From Adhaeribacter arboris (GTDB taxonomy: Bacteria; Bacteroidota; Bacteroidia; Cytophagales; Hymenobacteraceae), in assembly GCF_003023845.1 (NCBI RefSeq), contig NZ_PYFT01000001.1:4278001-4342000 (forward strand): a stretch of 64,000 nt of DNA, given 5' to 3'. Shown piece by piece: positions 49,483-59,527 of the stretch. The notes under the pieces were generated by a model. It had not been told where the DNA came from, did not search any database, and saw only the letters and a list, made by a program, of their open reading frames with translations. The first letter of the stretch is position 1; the number at the start of each line of letters is the position of its first letter. The translations under genes were made by a program, and so were the position numbers.

Positions 49483-50163
49483 TCAAATTTTAAAAATTTC
49501 TCCTCGCAAATACTTCGTTTTTAAAAGCGGGCAAATTTTATAACGTTCGTCTTTAGTATTCTCATAAAGGGCAGTTAGTAGTTCGTAAACATGCCGGATA
49601 CCAATCCGGTTTGCCCATTCAAATGGTCCGTAAGGATAATTTGCACCTAATTTCATGCATTTTTCAATATCTGTTATCTGAGCCGTATTTTCCTGTAGCG
49701 TATAACAAGCTTCATTAATAATCATAGCGATAATGCGCGGCGTTACCATACCTACCCGATCTGCAATAACTAAATAATCGCTATTCAAATAAGTGCAAAC
49801 TGCTTGTAATTTGGCAATATCTTCCGAACATAAAACAGAAACCTCTAGAACCGATCGGTTTAAGAAACCGGGTAAGCCGTTAAAACCAAATAAAGCACAA
49901 TGTAGTACCGGAAATTTAATAGCCAACTCGGCTAACTGGATCTTAGCTGCTTGGCAAAATACAACTAACGACGATCGGTGCGCATATAAGTTTAATTGTT
50001 CTGGTTCATCCGCCAAAAAATAATCAAATACGACTTCGGCTTTATCTAAAAGCGGAAGCAAAGCTTCGTAAGAAGACACCACTTTATAAAGCAGAGATGG
50101 ACTAGAAAACTTTTGCCGAAACTCGGGTGCCGTTTCAGGAGCAGCTAACACAACTATTTCCAT
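49483..50163 (-). CDS. 3-hydroxyacyl-CoA dehydrogenase-like protein
   Basis: 226 residues from ATG 50163 (MEIVVLAAP); ATG 50175 and TTG 50184 are upstream alternatives. The C-terminal half matches the 3HCDH C-terminal domain: VTPRIIAMIINEACYTLQEN, then GANYPYGPFEWANRIG, which are typical of this family. The N-terminal half looks like a degenerate Rossmann region, without a clear GxGxxG NAD motif. Catalytic activity is therefore doubtful; it may act on hydroxyacyl-CoA or have lost the cofactor site. It is divergent from ridA. Confidence 0.75.
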   Translation of the reverse strand: MEIVVLAAPETAPEFRQKFSSPSLLYKVVSSYEALLPLLDKAEVVFDYFLADEPEQLNLYAHRSSLVVFCQAAKIQLAELAIKFPVLHCALFGFNGLPGFLNRSVLEVSVLCSEDIAKLQAVCTYLNSDYLVIADRVGMVTPRIIAMIINEACYTLQENTAQITDIEKCMKLGANYPYGPFEWANRIGIRHVYELLTALYENTKDERYKICPLLKTKYLRGEIFKI

Positions 50164-50207
50164 ATTTGCGTACATTTGGGCCAAAATACAGAAATTAAAC
50201 TTTGTTT

Positions 50208-50594
50208 ATGGCGAATACTATTATAAATTCAACTAACGCTCCGGCTCCAATTGGTCCGTATAGTCAGGCGGTACTGGCCAATAATGTTTTATATGTTTCC
50301 GGTCAAATAGCTATTAACCCAGCTACTGACAGTATGGTACTTGATGATATAGAAACAGAAACCCATCAGGTAATGCAAAACTTACAAGCTATTCTATCCG
50401 AAGCAGGTTTAGATTTTACTAATGTAGTAAAGTGCAGCATATTTGTGAAGGACCTGAATAATTTTGCGCGCATTAATACTATATACGGTAGTTATTTTAA
50501 TCAAATGCCACCCGCCCGCGAAACCGTAGAAGTAAGTCGACTTCCAAAAGATGTAAATGTTGAGATTTCGTGTATTGCCGTAAAACCTGCTTAA
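50208..50594 (+). CDS. ridA: RidA-family enamine/imine deaminase
   Basis: 128 residues from ATG 50208; the TTG at 50202 is less likely. Rid proteins hydrolyse reactive 2-aminoacrylate and related imines. GPYSQAV near residue 20, GLDFTNVVKCSIFV in the middle and PPARETVEVSRLPKDVNVEI at the end are the family marks. The conserved arginine of PARETVEV and the glutamate of VEI are present. The trimeric fold is known for the family; the substrate here is inferred. Confidence 0.92.
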   Translation: MANTIINSTNAPAPIGPYSQAVLANNVLYVSGQIAINPATDSMVLDDIETETHQVMQNLQAILSEAGLDFTNVVKCSIFVKDLNNFARINTIYGSYFNQMPPARETVEVSRLPKDVNVEISCIAVKPA

Positions 50595-50661
50595 AGTTTA
50601 GCTAAACTCAGGATTCTTAACGAACGAAAAGCTTGCCATATAAGAAGCGGCTGATTAGAAA

Positions 50662-51633
50662 TTAATTGTCTGAGTTTTCAAATTTACCTGGTTCGGCGTT
50701 TACAGCCGTTTTTCCTACCTCGACTTCTTGGCGAATCACGCGTACGGCGTACGGTGAAGGATAGATATTAGAACCATATTTCCGGGAAAAGACCAGGGTA
50801 AAAACAGCCCCAAAAAACAAAATTTGAGAAGAGTAAAATACCCATACTAAAATAATGACTACTGTACCTGCCGCGCCATACACATTAGAGTAATTGCTGT
50901 TGCCCAGATAAAACCCAATCAGGAATCTGCCTAAAGTAAATAAAAGAGCGGTCACAATAGCTCCTACCCACACATCGCGCCACTGAATTTTGACATCGGG
51001 TAAAAATTTAAATATCATGGCAAATATAAAAGCTACTACTGCCAGCGAAATCATTTCGTTGAACATTTGCAGCAGAATAATGGCCGTTTGATCTAAGAGC
51101 TTCATGAGGTAATTACCTAGTTTAGCTAAAATGGCCTGTGCTACTAAGGATACCAACAAAATAAAAGTAAAACTTAAAATCATGGCAAACGACATAATCC
51201 GGTCGAGTACCATTTTAAAATAATGGTTTCTGGGTTTGGCCTTTACGCCCCAAATTACGTTTAAAGCGTCTTGCATCGAAATAAACAAACCGGTAGCTGC
51301 CAGTAGTAAGGTTATAATTCCAATAAGGGTAGTAAAGGTAATCTCTCCGGATCGGCTGATATTTTCTACCATTTTTTGTACTTCGTAAGCGCCTTGTGAA
51401 CCAATTAATTCTTTTATTTCGTAGTAAATCTCCCCGCTTACGGCATCTTTCCCAAATAAGGCGCCTACCGAATTAATCATGATGATGAGAATAGGAGGTA
51501 AGGCAAAAACAGTATAATAAGCCAAAGCCGCGCCCCGATCAAAAGAATTATTATCCAAGAACTCTAAAAAAGTTTCACGCAGCAAATGCCAAATGCTCTT
51601 AAATATGTTATGATAAAGCCGCTTTACACTCAT
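50662..51633 (-). CDS. YihY/UPF0761 membrane protein
   Basis: 323 residues with about six transmembrane helices. NSFDRGAALAYYTVFALPP near the N-terminus and VYGAAGTVVIILVWVFYSSQ near the end are typical of the YihY family. Often mislabelled ribonuclease BN, but no RNase domain is present. Cellular role unknown. It is divergent from gltX. Confidence 0.88.
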   Translation of the reverse strand: MSVKRLYHNIFKSIWHLLRETFLEFLDNNSFDRGAALAYYTVFALPPILIIMINSVGALFGKDAVSGEIYYEIKELIGSQGAYEVQKMVENISRSGEITFTTLIGIITLLLAATGLFISMQDALNVIWGVKAKPRNHYFKMVLDRIMSFAMILSFTFILLVSLVAQAILAKLGNYLMKLLDQTAIILLQMFNEMISLAVVAFIFAMIFKFLPDVKIQWRDVWVGAIVTALLFTLGRFLIGFYLGNSNYSNVYGAAGTVVIILVWVFYSSQILFFGAVFTLVFSRKYGSNIYPSPYAVRVIRQEVEVGKTAVNAEPGKFENSDN

Positions 51634-51860
51634 ATTATAGGGTTATAGTTATAATTATACTCATTTTCATGCTAAGTTCCTATAGATTAAAAAGATGTCA
51701 TTTCAATCTATTTGCCGGAATTAAAAACGAATCGCAAGCTCTAACAAGTAACCGCTTTAACAATTAAAATGGACAAACTGAAAAATGCGCGTAAATACGC
51801 AATCTGTTTAGTAAATTGCGGCAGTTTTTAAGCGCTTGTGAAACAGCGCAGAAGTTAATT

Positions 51861-53399
51861 ATGGAAAGAGAAGTAAGAGTACGATTTGCACCTAGCCCAA
51901 CGGGGCCACTGCACATTGGTGGTGTCCGGACGGCATTATACAATTATTTATTTGCCAAAAAAATGGGCGGCAAGATGCTGTTGCGCATAGAAGATACCGA
52001 CCAGAATCGCTTTGTACCTGGTGCTGAAAATTATATTTTCGAATCTCTGGCCTGGTGCGGCATTCAATTAGATGAAAGTCCATTAACGGGCGGTCCGCAC
52101 GCGCCGTACCGGCAATCGGAACGAAAACCGATGTATATGCAGTACGCGTTGCAGTTGGTAGAAGCCGGTCATGCCTATTATGCTTTTGATACGGCCGAAG
52201 AATTAGACGCCATGCGGGAGCGTTTAAAAGCCGCTAAAGTAACTACTCCCCAATATAATGCTATTACCCGCAATACCATGAAAAACTCGCTTACCTTATC
52301 CGAAGACGAGGTAAAGCGCCGGTTAGAAAGTGGAGAGCCTTATGTAATCCGGTTAAAGGTGCCCCGGAAAGAAGAAGTTCGGTTGAAAGATTTAATTCGG
52401 GGGTGGGTAGTGGTTCACTCCTCGGCAATAGACGATAAAGTGTTGATGAAATCGGATGGAATGCCTACTTACCACTTGGCCAATATTGTGGATGACCATT
52501 TAATGGAAATCACCCACGTTATTCGGGGCGAAGAATGGTTGCCATCCGCACCATTACACGTATTGTTATACCGGTATTTGGGTTGGGAAAGCACCATGCC
52601 GGAATTTGCGCACTTACCTTTATTGCTTAAACCGGATGGCAATGGCAAATTAAGTAAACGCGATGGCGATAAATTAGGCTTTCCGGTATTTCCGCTGCAG
52701 TGGGTAGATCCTTTTACGGGCGAGAAATCAAGCGGGTACCGCGAAAGTGGTTATTTACCGGAAGCTTTTATTAATTTCTTGGCTTTTTTAGGCTGGAATC
52801 CGGGCACGCAACAAGAATTATTTACCATGGACGAGCTCGCCGAAGCTTTTACCATCGATCGGATTGGGAAATCCGGTACCCGTTTTGATATTAATAAAGC
52901 CCGTTGGTTTAACGAGCAATACTTACGCGCCAAACCCGACGATGAATTAGCGCAATATTTAATCATGGCTTTAACGGAGCACAATATTGAGTGCTCTCTG
53001 GACAAGGCAATTAAGATTTCCAGCGTAATGAAAGAACGGGTAACCTTCCCGCAGGATTTTTGGCGCGAAGCTTCCTACTTTTTTGTAGCTCCGGAACAAT
53101 ATAACGAGCAGGTTGCCAGCAAAAAATGGAACAGTGGGGTAGCTACTGTTTTTGAATATTTTAAAAATCAATTGCCTTCCGTAACTGATTTTACCGCCGA
53201 TAATGTAAAAGCCTTATTAACGCAAGTTTTAGAGCAACACGGCAAAAAAATTGGGCAAGTAATGCAAGCGCTTCGTTTAGCAATTACCGGCTTAGAAGCT
53301 GGTCCGGATTTAATGGCTATAATTGAAGTTATTGGCCCAGATGAGACCACCACTCGTATCGAAGCTGCCATTGCTAAACTACAACCATATGCGGTTTAA
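51861..53399 (+). CDS. gltX: Glutamyl-tRNA synthetase
   Basis: 512 residues from ATG 51861; a TTG at 51816 would add residues not seen in the family. It charges tRNA-Glu with glutamate. The class I signatures are HIGG at residues 18-21 (SPTGPLHIGGVR) and KLSKR near 263-267 (GNGKLSKRDGDK). LLRIEDTD and PMYHLANIVDDH-like sequence are also visible. The C-terminal anticodon-binding part is complete. A terminator follows at 53443. Confidence 0.96.
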   Translation: MEREVRVRFAPSPTGPLHIGGVRTALYNYLFAKKMGGKMLLRIEDTDQNRFVPGAENYIFESLAWCGIQLDESPLTGGPHAPYRQSERKPMYMQYALQLVEAGHAYYAFDTAEELDAMRERLKAAKVTTPQYNAITRNTMKNSLTLSEDEVKRRLESGEPYVIRLKVPRKEEVRLKDLIRGWVVVHSSAIDDKVLMKSDGMPTYHLANIVDDHLMEITHVIRGEEWLPSAPLHVLLYRYLGWESTMPEFAHLPLLLKPDGNGKLSKRDGDKLGFPVFPLQWVDPFTGEKSSGYRESGYLPEAFINFLAFLGWNPGTQQELFTMDELAEAFTIDRIGKSGTRFDINKARWFNEQYLRAKPDDELAQYLIMALTEHNIECSLDKAIKISSVMKERVTFPQDFWREASYFFVAPEQYNEQVASKKWNSGVATVFEYFKNQLPSVTDFTADNVKALLTQVLEQHGKKIGQVMQALRLAITGLEAGPDLMAIIEVIGPDETTTRIEAAIAKLQPYAV

Positions 53400-53746
53400 G
53401 CTTTAATTATATTATTCAACCTTTTTTATAAAATTTTATTTTAACGCCTGGCAAGTTATAGCAACTTCCAGGCGTTTTTATTAACAACATAATTTTTTAA
53501 TTCAATTTAGAAGGATTAATACTTGGAATCTTTTTCATTACCCTAAGGTGATGGTTAGTTTTTAGGCTACTTCTTTAGTGTAAAAATTTAAACTTGATTC
53601 ACGCATCTTCTTCCTTAATATTTTTTTAAAATTTCTTCTGTTTTAACCTTAAGTCCACAAACGACTTTAAAAAAATATCCCTTCTTCCTGTTTTTCCGTT
53701 TTAGGAGATAACTGATTTCATCAGCCAGAATAAATTATTTACCTCC
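53400..53746. other. Intergenic region with the gltX terminator
   Basis: 347 bp, AT-rich; apart from the hairpin at 53443-53476 I see nothing. It must contain the promoter of the acidic-protein gene at 53747. Confidence 0.5.
53443..53476 (+). terminator. Terminator of gltX
   Basis: Outer arms 53443-53451 and 53468-53476 pair perfectly, with inner arms 53453-53457 and 53463-53467, followed by TTTTTA. Confidence 0.8.
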
Positions 53747-54064
53747 ATGGCAAAAAAGAAAAAAACATCGGAAAAAAAAGCGCGGGTGCACAAAGATCTC
53801 GAAGGTTTCGAAATAAAAATAAATCCGCTCGGCGAGATTAGCTCCAACTACGATATCGATCGGATTAATGATTTTCTCGACAAAAATGTGCGTGATAAAA
53901 AATTGGTGCATACACAAGGAAAAGATGAAGACGATTTATATCCTATTGAGCACTCTGACGATGAATCAGAAGAAGATGAGGCTGATTTTTTGCCAAATGC
54001 CTCCGCTGATTCAGATGAACTAGACGAAGAAGATAAACCGCAAAAGCCGAAACGCAAAAGATAA
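53747..54064 (+). CDS. Small highly charged protein of unknown function
   Basis: 105 residues with a lysine-rich N-terminus (AKKKKTSEKKAR) and an acidic C-terminal half (DDESEEDEADF, DELDEEDKPQKPKRKR at the end). The middle (FEIKINPLGEISSNYDIDRINDFLDKNVRDKK) is more regular and probably helical. No signal peptide or known domain. It precedes the AIM24 gene on the same strand, with a -7 box between them. The real frame is supported by the compositional pattern; function is unknown. Confidence 0.7.
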   Translation: MAKKKKTSEKKARVHKDLEGFEIKINPLGEISSNYDIDRINDFLDKNVRDKKLVHTQGKDEDDLYPIEHSDDESEEDEADFLPNASADSDELDEEDKPQKPKRKR

Positions 54065-54078
54065 ATTTAGAAGGGCGG

Positions 54079-54086
54079 TACCTTTG
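54079..54086 (+). promoter_or_regulatory. Bacteroidota -7 box before the AIM24 gene
   Basis: TACCTTTG, an exact TAnnTTTG match, 58 bp before the ATG at 54144. I see no well-placed -33 TTG. Confidence 0.5.
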
Positions 54087-54143
54087 CGAAATCAAAATTA
54101 AAATACTTATTTAACGATCTAAACTACTTTAAACAAAGTAATT

Positions 54144-54908
54144 ATGAGATCGCACGAAATAGATTATCGCATTTATGGTACTGATATTCAGGTTCTGGAA
54201 GTAGAGCTCGACCAGAATGAAACGGTTATTGCCGAGGCCGGCGCCATGGTATTTATGGAAGACGGCATTACCTTCGAAACGAAGATGGGCGACGGTTCCG
54301 AACCGGAGCAAGGCTTTTTTGGGAAGCTCTTGTCGGCAGGTTCGCGCCTGATTACCGGCGAATCGTTGTTTATGACGCATTTTACGCACCGGGGCCGTAA
54401 TCAAAAAACGCGGGTTGGTTTTTCGGCGCCTTACCCGGGCACCATTATTCCAATTGATTTAAGCCGTTCGTATAACGGTATTATTGTGCAAAAAGATGGT
54501 TTTCTGGCGGCAGCTTTAGGAACAAAAATTCAGGTTCACTTTAACCAAAAATTAGGCTCCGGCTTTTTTGGCGGTGAAGGTTTTATTCTGCAGCGCCTAA
54601 CTGGCGATGGCTTGGCTTTTATTCACGCGGGCGGTACCGTTATAGAAAGACAACTCAATAACGAAACTTTACGGGTAGATACTGGCTGCGTAGTCGCTTT
54701 CGAAAACGGAATAGATTTTAGCATTGAGCGCTCCGGAGGTTTAAAATCAATGATTTTCGGGGGTGAAGGTATTTTTCTGGCTACTTTGCGGGGTACCGGC
54801 CGGGTTTGGCTACAATCTATGCCGATTAAAAAGCTGATCGAAGCTTTAATGCCTAGAGGCCAGAACACTAATAAAGAAGGAAGCATATTGAGTAGCTTCC
54901 TGGAATAA
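54144..54908 (+). CDS. TIGR00266/AIM24-family protein
   Basis: 254 residues. The protein is made of beta strands in the AIM24 double-psi pattern: [27 protein letters not shown] at the start, [32 protein letters not shown] and a final [21 protein letters not shown]. The family is conserved from bacteria to mitochondria; its biochemical role is not established. No signal peptide. A strong bidirectional terminator lies downstream. Confidence 0.9.
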   Translation: MRSHEIDYRIYGTDIQVLEVELDQNETVIAEAGAMVFMEDGITFETKMGDGSEPEQGFFGKLLSAGSRLITGESLFMTHFTHRGRNQKTRVGFSAPYPGTIIPIDLSRSYNGIIVQKDGFLAAALGTKIQVHFNQKLGSGFFGGEGFILQRLTGDGLAFIHAGGTVIERQLNNETLRVDTGCVVAFENGIDFSIERSGGLKSMIFGGEGIFLATLRGTGRVWLQSMPIKKLIEALMPRGQNTNKEGSILSSFLE

Positions 54909-54924
54909 GAAAAACTATTTGTGT

Positions 54925-54966
54925 ATAATAAAGCCGCCAAGCGTAGCAACTTGGCGGCTTTATTAT
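54925..54966. terminator. Bidirectional terminator between AIM24 and a lipoprotein gene
   Basis: Perfect 17-bp arms 54925-54941 and 54950-54966, loop of 8. It separates convergent genes and carries A/T-rich outer ends. Confidence 0.85.
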
Positions 54967-54994
54967 TTATTTAACATCTAAAAGATTTCAACCC

Positions 54995-55378
54995 TTATAA
55001 AGTACAAGCATAGTTCGGCCCTTTCCAGATAACCTTTTTATTTCTAATGCTCTTATCTTGATTCGCATCTTTACCCATGGTAAATAGTTTATCGCCTTTA
55101 CAATTAAAAACGGTTGGTGGCGCGGTATTACACATTGGGCAGCAGTTTCCGGTAAAGAATACAGTTTCGCCCTTATAATCTGCCTGAACGATATAGAAGT
55201 ATTGGGAAATATCGAATGAATTTTTCTCCAAGTTTTCAACCTGTATTTTTAGCCACGGTAAATCCTGTAAAGGATTGGCAACCGCGCAAGCACTCGGACG
55301 ACCGCATTCCGGTTCTTCCTTTTCGCAGGAAAAAGCCATTAAACTTATGGCCGCAACTAAAACAAGTAATCTTTTCAT
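54995..55378 (-). CDS. Small cysteine-rich lipoprotein
   Basis: 127 residues. The signal ends with lipobox MAFSC, followed by EKEEPECG. Six further cysteines lie in the mature part, including GNCCPMCN, so disulfides or metal binding are possible. I do not recognise the family. It is separate from the GH3-like gene by 218 bp of plain spacer. Confidence 0.75.
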   Translation of the reverse strand: MKRLLVLVAAISLMAFSCEKEEPECGRPSACAVANPLQDLPWLKIQVENLEKNSFDISQYFYIVQADYKGETVFFTGNCCPMCNTAPPTVFNCKGDKLFTMGKDANQDKSIRNKKVIWKGPNYACTL

Positions 55379-55596
55379 GGGCTTAACTTAAGGTAGTTTT
55401 AGTTATGACCCCTGATCTATTAATAAAGTTGCGAGGCCTCAAGCTTAAAAATATCTTTCAGAAATAGTTACCGTTTGCCAGACTCAGGATTTTCTTGATA
55501 GCAACTAAGAATTGCTAGTTATTTGAACTCAGCCGCGTACACCTTATTATCAAATAAATTTGTAAGCCATAAAACTTTTATAGGCAGAGGAATCAA

Positions 55597-57114
55597 CTAT
55601 GAGGCAAGTAATTCTAAAATTTCCTCTAGGTACTCGCGGGAATTACTTAACCGCGGCACTTTATTCTGACCGCCCAATTTACCTTTATTCCGGAGCCATT
55701 GGTGGAAAGTACCCGGAGGAGCTAATTGAATAATAGGAGCTCGTAAGGCTAAATCGTTTTGGCGTTTGGCATCGTAATCCGAATTTATGGTCCGCAACGT
55801 CTCGTCTAAAACCTGGCGAAACGTTTCTAAATTATCAGGTTCCCGGGAAAATTCAATTACCCACTCGTGACCGCCCCGGTTTTTACCTTCAAAATACACG
55901 GGTGCTGCCGTAAAATTAGCCATAATGGCGTTGGTTTTTTGGCAAGCTTCTATAATAGCCGTTTCGGCATTCTCAATAATCAGTTCTTCTCCAAAAGCAT
56001 TAATAAAGTGTTTGGTGCGACCTGAAATTTTAATGCGGTAAGGCTCCAGACTGGTAAACTTAATGGTATCGCCAATTTTATACCGCCACAAACCCGCATT
56101 GGTAGAAATCACAAGGGCGTAGTTCTTATCTAGTTCAACCTGGTCTAAAGTGAGCGCTTTGGGGTCATCCAAATCAATTTCATCCATCGGAATAAACTCG
56201 TAGTAAACGCCGTAATCCAGCATGAGCAGCATTTCGTCGTGCGTACCGGCTTGGTCCTGGATGCCAAAAAAGCCTTCGGAGGCATTGTAAATTTCGAGGT
56301 AATGCATTTGATCCGATGGGATGAGTTGTTTAAATAACTCGCGGTAAGGTCCAAAAGCTACCGCTCCGTGGGCGAACAATTCCAGGTTCGGCCAAACTTC
56401 CAGAATATTATTTTTACCGGTAAGCTCTAGTATTCGGTTGAGTAACACATACGTCCAGGTGGGGACGCCCGTTAAACTCGTTACATTTTCTTTTACCGTA
56501 ATATCGGCCATGGCTTCAATTTTCTCTTCCCATTTGTCCATTAAGGCTACTTTAAGGGGAGGAGTACGTTTTGCTTCGGCCCAGATAGGTAAGTTGCGCA
56601 TAATAACCGCTGATACATCGCCGCAATAGCTTTTCGGATTATACTCGTTTTCGCGCAAGCTACCCCCGATAGATAAACTTTTACCGTTAAACACGCGGGT
56701 ATCCGGGTACAGGATGGTGTAGATAGAAAGCATATCTTTCCCGCCTTTATAATGGCAATCTTCCAGCGACTCCGGCGAAACGGGAATGTATTTACTGCGG
56801 GCATTGGTGGTACCCGACGATTTGGCAAACCAGGAAATAGTAGAAGGCCACAATACATTTTGCTCACCTTTCATTACCCGTTCAATATGCGGGAATAAAT
56901 CTTCGTAAGTGGATATCGGAACGCGCTTTTTATATTCTTCTACGGAAGTAATTTCGGCGTATCCGTATTTTTTTCCCCAGTCGGTATTTTTGGCGGTATC
57001 TAATAAGCTAGAAAATAATTCATTCTGAACATCGTGTGGGTATTTACGAAAAAGGTCAATTTGGTGAATACGCTTTTTCATGACCCAGGTCATGATCGAA
57101 TTTATTATTTCCAT
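55597..57114 (-). CDS. GH3-like acyl-acid-amido synthetase family protein
   Basis: 505 residues. It belongs to the adenylate-forming superfamily in the GH3 branch first known from plant auxin conjugation: SWFAKSSGTTNARSKYIPVS is the ATP-binding P-loop-like motif, YNASEGFFG is the second signature, and TNAGLWRYKIGDTIKF with ISGRTKHFINAFGEEL marks the start of the C-terminal domain. Family members join an acid to an amino group via an acyl-adenylate. The bacterial substrate is unknown. It lies upstream of lptB but with a spacer of 184 bp. Confidence 0.9.
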   Translation of the reverse strand: MEIINSIMTWVMKKRIHQIDLFRKYPHDVQNELFSSLLDTAKNTDWGKKYGYAEITSVEEYKKRVPISTYEDLFPHIERVMKGEQNVLWPSTISWFAKSSGTTNARSKYIPVSPESLEDCHYKGGKDMLSIYTILYPDTRVFNGKSLSIGGSLRENEYNPKSYCGDVSAVIMRNLPIWAEAKRTPPLKVALMDKWEEKIEAMADITVKENVTSLTGVPTWTYVLLNRILELTGKNNILEVWPNLELFAHGAVAFGPYRELFKQLIPSDQMHYLEIYNASEGFFGIQDQAGTHDEMLLMLDYGVYYEFIPMDEIDLDDPKALTLDQVELDKNYALVISTNAGLWRYKIGDTIKFTSLEPYRIKISGRTKHFINAFGEELIIENAETAIIEACQKTNAIMANFTAAPVYFEGKNRGGHEWVIEFSREPDNLETFRQVLDETLRTINSDYDAKRQNDLALRAPIIQLAPPGTFHQWLRNKGKLGGQNKVPRLSNSREYLEEILELLAS

Positions 57115-57298
57115 TTATTAGTTTTTTGTTATTAGTTGTGAGCTAAAGTAATTTTATGTTTTGGATTGTAACAACCCATAACATAAAACTAGTGTTTAGT
57201 CAGCTTTAAAACGACAGGTTGTTCTAGATTAAACAACCGAATATTCTAGCTATTATACCCGTGGACTATCATCTATCGACTATGGACTAAAAGCTAAG

Positions 57299-58030
57299 TT
57301 ATATTTTTCTTTTCAGCTCGAAATGCTTACCCAAATACACCCGGCGTACTTGTTCATCGGCGGCTAAATCTTCGGCGGTACCTGCCTTTAAAATTTTTCC
57401 TTCAAAAAGTAAATAAGCCCGGTCTACGATAGAAAGCGTTTCGTTTACGTTATGGTCGGTAATGAGGATGCCGATATTTTTGGTTTTTAATTTAGCGACG
57501 ATGGTTTGAATTTCTTCTACGGCAATGGGGTCTACGCCGGCAAAAGGCTCATCGAGTAAAACAAATTTTGGGTCTACGGCTAGGGCCCGGGCTATTTCGG
57601 TACGGCGGCGCTCGCCCCCGGATAATACAATACCTTTATTACGGCGCACGTGCGTAAGCGAGAACTCTTCGAGCAGGGCTTCTACCTTTTCTTTTTGTTC
57701 TTGCTTGGGTTTATTCGTCATTTCCAGTACTGCCAAAATGTTTTCTTCTACGGTAAGATCCCGAAATACCGAAGCTTCCTGCGCTAAGTAGCCTACTCCT
57801 TTTTTAGCGCGCCGGTACATTGGCAATAAGGTAATTTCTTCGTTTTCTAAATAAATTTTACCGGAATTAGGTTTTACCAAGCCCACAATCATATAGAAAG
57901 AGGTAGTTTTACCGGCTCCATTCGGCCCGAGTAAACCCACAATTTCGCCTTGTTTAACTTCTACCGATACATCGTTTACTACCGTACGGGATTTATATTT
58001 TTTAATCAGGTGCTCAGCTCTTAGTATCAT
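57299..58030 (-). CDS. lptB: LPS export ABC transporter ATP-binding protein
   Basis: 243 residues. It powers extraction of lipopolysaccharide from the inner membrane with LptFG. Walker A is GPNGAGKTT (35-43), the ABC signature is LSGGERRR, Walker B is [14 protein letters not shown], and the H-loop His follows in [10 protein letters not shown]. The GERRR variant of the signature and [12 protein letters not shown] are characteristic of LptB rather than of other ABC ATPases. lptF/lptG are not adjacent here. Confidence 0.94.
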   Translation of the reverse strand: MILRAEHLIKKYKSRTVVNDVSVEVKQGEIVGLLGPNGAGKTTSFYMIVGLVKPNSGKIYLENEEITLLPMYRRAKKGVGYLAQEASVFRDLTVEENILAVLEMTNKPKQEQKEKVEALLEEFSLTHVRRNKGIVLSGGERRRTEIARALAVDPKFVLLDEPFAGVDPIAVEEIQTIVAKLKTKNIGILITDHNVNETLSIVDRAYLLFEGKILKAGTAEDLAADEQVRRVYLGKHFELKRKI

Positions 58031-58200
58031 TCATCCAAAATTAGATAATTAAAGCAGAAGTTTACCAGTAAAACCGGTTCTGGCTTCTAAAATCTATCTT
58101 TAATCAAAAATTTATTTTTCAACGGTTATTAAATATTTTAAAAGATATTACGTGTTAACGCTTTATTGCCGTTTCGGCCAGTATAAATTGCTTTTATGAT

Positions 58201-59403
58201 TCAGCATTTTTTGTCGACTACTTGGTCAGCTAATTGCGCGTAATTGGCATCCGGAAATTCGCAGGCTGCTTGCCGTAATAGCGGGTAGAGAGCCGAAGAA
58301 TCAAGGTTTTTTATTTGTTCTTTCTCCCATACCTTTTCCCCGAGGGCGTAAGGCAGTAAATAATCCAAAGCTTGCCGAATGCTGCGCCCATTGGGAGTTT
58401 TATAATTCCACCAGTCCAAGTTTACGTTTTCGGCTAAAGAAGCCAAGGCAAAAAAAGCATTCAGGTTCATTATACTGTACGTCCAGGAAAGAGTACGCGA
58501 AAGTTCGTAAGGCTGGCTGCCATCGGGCTTAATTTGCATGGCCAACCGCTTCTTAAAAGCTGATTCCAGAATATTTTCAGCTAGTGAAGTTTTATTCACG
58601 AATAACGCAATGGAAGCAGTCTGCACATCGTACCAGGTTCCGTGGTTGTTTTTTTCTCTCGCGGCATCGCGGCCGTTCGAATTTTCTTGCAGCCACTTTA
58701 AATATTGAGTAAACCAATTTTCTATTCCCCGCTGATCTTCCTCCGTCCAGTTTGGAGAAGTTTGTAATAAACCAATGGCGTCTATTAAAACAGGGAACTT
58801 ATGGGCATCTATAATTCCGATTCCCCGGCCACTGCTTACTCCCGGTATAGCTTGGCCAAAATTTAAATTCGGATTCATACGGGTATCTTCTTCCAGGAAC
58901 CAGGTCCGTAGTAGTTGGCCCGCTTTTTCGGCGTACTTTTCGTCCTCGAAAAAATAATAAGCTAAAGCCGTATTTTCTACTCCCTTTATCATATTATCTA
59001 AATCTTTATCGTTTTTCAGGAGCTTAATCTCCGGATTTGCTTGCCCGTCGCGGCGCACATACGGCAATCCGTTGGCGGTGTTTGGGTTGGGCCACCAGTA
59101 CGTACCCATACTCATATAATCGTGCTTATCGCCGCTAGGCGGCAAAAACTCCTTATTCACCACCGAATAAAGTGGCCCGGCTACTACTTTATCGGCGGCT
59201 CCCCGCAAACTTTTAGCGGCCGGCAGTACGGCTGCCTTATTTTCAGAAATTTCCTGTTTGGTTTTAGCCAGTAATTCAGCTTTTAAAATAAATACCCGCA
59301 GCGGCGACTCGGGCCGAATCTTTTTTGCTTTTGCTTCTGTGGCTAGAAGGGGAATAGTTGTAACAATTAAACTAAATAAGCAAAATTTATAAATAAACCT
59401 CAT
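58201..59403 (-). CDS. Alginate-lyase-family (PL5-like) secreted protein
   Basis: 400 residues from ATG 59403; TTG 59424 is less likely. A signal peptide (to about TEAKA) is followed by an alpha/alpha-toroid-like domain. The diagnostic motif is NNHGTWYDVQTASIALF, with Asn/His of the type seen at the active site of PL5 alginate lyases, and LSRTLSWTYSIMNLNAF downstream supplies the conserved arginine and tyrosine. MGTYWWPNP near residue 95 is also typical. It probably cleaves a uronic-acid polysaccharide in the periplasm; the polymer is not known. It stands alone, without a polysaccharide utilisation locus. Confidence 0.85.
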   Translation of the reverse strand: MRFIYKFCLFSLIVTTIPLLATEAKAKKIRPESPLRVFILKAELLAKTKQEISENKAAVLPAAKSLRGAADKVVAGPLYSVVNKEFLPPSGDKHDYMSMGTYWWPNPNTANGLPYVRRDGQANPEIKLLKNDKDLDNMIKGVENTALAYYFFEDEKYAEKAGQLLRTWFLEEDTRMNPNLNFGQAIPGVSSGRGIGIIDAHKFPVLIDAIGLLQTSPNWTEEDQRGIENWFTQYLKWLQENSNGRDAAREKNNHGTWYDVQTASIALFVNKTSLAENILESAFKKRLAMQIKPDGSQPYELSRTLSWTYSIMNLNAFFALASLAENVNLDWWNYKTPNGRSIRQALDYLLPYALGEKVWEKEQIKNLDSSALYPLLRQAACEFPDANYAQLADQVVDKKC

Positions 59404-59527
59404 AACCTCTGGTGGTATAAACAATCTTTAAACGAAATTAACTACAATAAATGACAGCGCAACACGAAATAAAATAGTAGTTTTCTTTAAAGAAAAGTAT
59501 TTGAGGCAAATACCAGATTATTTGATC

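Noticed and set aside
50662-51633. Ribonuclease BN annotation
   Set aside because: The protein is a multi-pass YihY membrane protein without nuclease motifs.
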